From contig DPPH01000157.1 in the NCBI GenBank assembly GCA_003539375.1, positions 1 to 5,433 on the forward strand: DNA of 5,433 nt, written 5' to 3'. The notes below the pieces were generated by a model. The model had not been told where the DNA came from. It made no database searches and saw nothing but the letters and a program-made list of their open reading frames with translations. How positions within the stretch are numbered: position 1 is the stretch's first letter; each line of letters starts with the position of its first letter. Positions 4,617 through 5,433 of this stretch are shown in pieces. Made by a program: the position numbers and the translations under genes. This DNA is from Clostridiales bacterium (GTDB taxonomy: Bacteria > Bacillota > Clostridia > Tissierellales > Dethiosulfatibacteraceae).

Positions 4617-5433
4617 ATGAAAACAGTAGGTATAATTTCTGAGTTTAATCCATTTCACAATGGGCACAAATATTTGATTGATACAGTAAAAGAAAAACTA
4701 AATCCAGATGCCATAATTATTTTAATGAGTGGAAATTTTGTTCAAAGGGGAGAACCTTCTATTGTTGATAAGTGGACTAGGAGTAAGGTTGCCCTATTGA
4801 ATGGAGCAAATCTTGTTTTAGAACTCCCTTTACCCTATTCTACCCAAAATGCAGATATGTTTTCAAAAGGTGCTGTTTACATATTTAATAAACTTAATAT
4901 AAATTATCTATGTTTTGGTTCTGAAACCAAAGATTTAGATTTTTTGATTTCTGTAAGAGATTATATTTATACTCAAGAATTTAAAGATAATTTTTCTAAG
5001 TATCTTAATAGTGGAAATTCCTATCCAAAATCATACGACTTATCCTTAAAAAAACATTTTAACTCTGATAAACTTCTTAAATCTAACAACATCTTGGGAT
5101 TGGAATATTTGAAAAAATTAAAGGATTTTAATAGTAGTATTATTCCTTATAATATTAAAAGAGTCGGTAGTGATTATAAGTCAACAAACATAAAAGGAAA
5201 GTATTCTAGTGCTACAGCATTAAGAAAATCTTTGAATCAAAATCATATTTCAAATATAGTGAAGTCTGTTCCCAATGAATCATTACTTGAAATTAATAAT
5301 TTCTATGATAATTATTCAAAATTTAACAATTTAGGATTATACTTTTCTTCTATTAAACATATTATAATTCAAAAGGGCCCTGGATATCTTGAAAAAATTT
5401 ATGATATTAGCGAAGGTTTACATAATAGAATAT
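4617..5433 (+). CDS. tmcAL: tRNA(Met) cytidine acetate ligase TmcAL (YlbM), N-terminal part (runs off the right edge)
   Basis: These are the first 272 codons of a protein of about 400 residues in the TmcAL/YlbM family. The B. subtilis enzyme makes N4-acetylcytidine at the wobble position of elongator tRNA-Met from ATP and free acetate, through an acetyl-adenylate. The nucleotidyltransferase fold is shown by IISEFNPFHNGH (6-17), with the HxGH motif at H14-H17. It is followed by MSGNFVQRGEP (37-47), DKWTRSKVALLNGANLVLELP (51-71), FGSE (100-103), NNILGLEYLKKL (157-168) and YSSATALRKSL (196-206). The ATG at 4617 follows GGAGGT (4607-4612). An in-frame ATG at 4605 would overlap that site and is unlikely to be used. 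The frame stays open to the window edge. The gene is divergent from ackA, which makes or uses acetate. Older annotations call it a predicted nucleotidyltransferase. Confidence 0.94.
   Translation, partial: MKTVGIISEFNPFHNGHKYLIDTVKEKLNPDAIIILMSGNFVQRGEPSIVDKWTRSKVALLNGANLVLELPLPYSTQNADMFSKGAVYIFNKLNINYLCFGSETKDLDFLISVRDYIYTQEFKDNFSKYLNSGNSYPKSYDLSLKKHFNSDKLLKSNNILGLEYLKKLKDFNSSIIPYNIKRVGSDYKSTNIKGKYSSATALRKSLNQNHISNIVKSVPNESLLEINNFYDNYSKFNNLGLYFSSIKHIIIQKGPGYLEKIYDISEGLHNRI

Noticed and set aside
1..5433. A hidden novel system, mobile element, CRISPR array or structured RNA
   Set aside because: Nearly all bases belong to eight well-known housekeeping genes in a conserved order, and the gaps are at most 119 bases. 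I saw no repeats in array form, transposase fragments, tRNA cloverleaf or riboswitch core.

Overview
The window is AT-rich, with short intergenic gaps. It looks like chromosomal housekeeping DNA from a low-GC, Gram-positive anaerobe of the class Clostridia. The gene order ackA, DUF177, rpmF, plsX, acpP, rnc, smc is the usual clostridial arrangement. Strong AGGAGG-type ribosome binding sites, frequent TTG starts and sigma-A-type promoters fit this. The protein flavour hints at a Tissierellales/Peptoniphilus-like lineage, but I cannot fix genus or species from sequence alone.

Layout. Seven genes lie on the minus strand, in transcription order from right to left: ackA (acetate kinase), a DUF177/YceD protein linked to 23S rRNA accumulation, rpmF (ribosomal protein L32), plsX (phosphate acyltransferase), acpP (acyl carrier protein), rnc (RNase III) and the first 139 codons of smc (chromosome condensation ATPase), which runs off the left edge. 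One gene lies on the plus strand at the right edge: the first 272 codons of tmcAL/ylbM (tRNA-Met cytidine acetate ligase), divergent from ackA across a 119-base gap.

Transcription units. A sigma-A promoter with perfect consensus hexamers (TTGACA, 17 bases, TATAAT) sits between ackA and the DUF177 gene. A U-tailed hairpin after rpmF and a good promoter just beyond it separate DUF177-rpmF from plsX-acpP. A weaker hairpin overlaps the acpP stop codon ahead of rnc-smc. Coupling within pairs is tight. The ribosome binding sites of rpmF and acpP lie inside the last codons of the preceding gene, and that of smc fills the 13-base gap after rnc. Three of the eight genes (plsX, acpP, smc) appear to start with TTG.

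Biology. The block joins translation (L32, rRNA maturation, RNase III, tRNA modification), phospholipid precursor synthesis (PlsX, ACP), chromosome organisation (Smc) and energy metabolism (AckA). No phosphotransacetylase gene (pta) lies beside ackA. The neighbour is instead TmcAL, an enzyme of a family that uses acetate, the product of AckA. I see no mobile element, CRISPR array, tRNA or rRNA, and no sign of a novel system. The points of interest are mainly regulatory architecture and small departures from the usual family pattern. No stretch of 300 bases or more lacks a gene.
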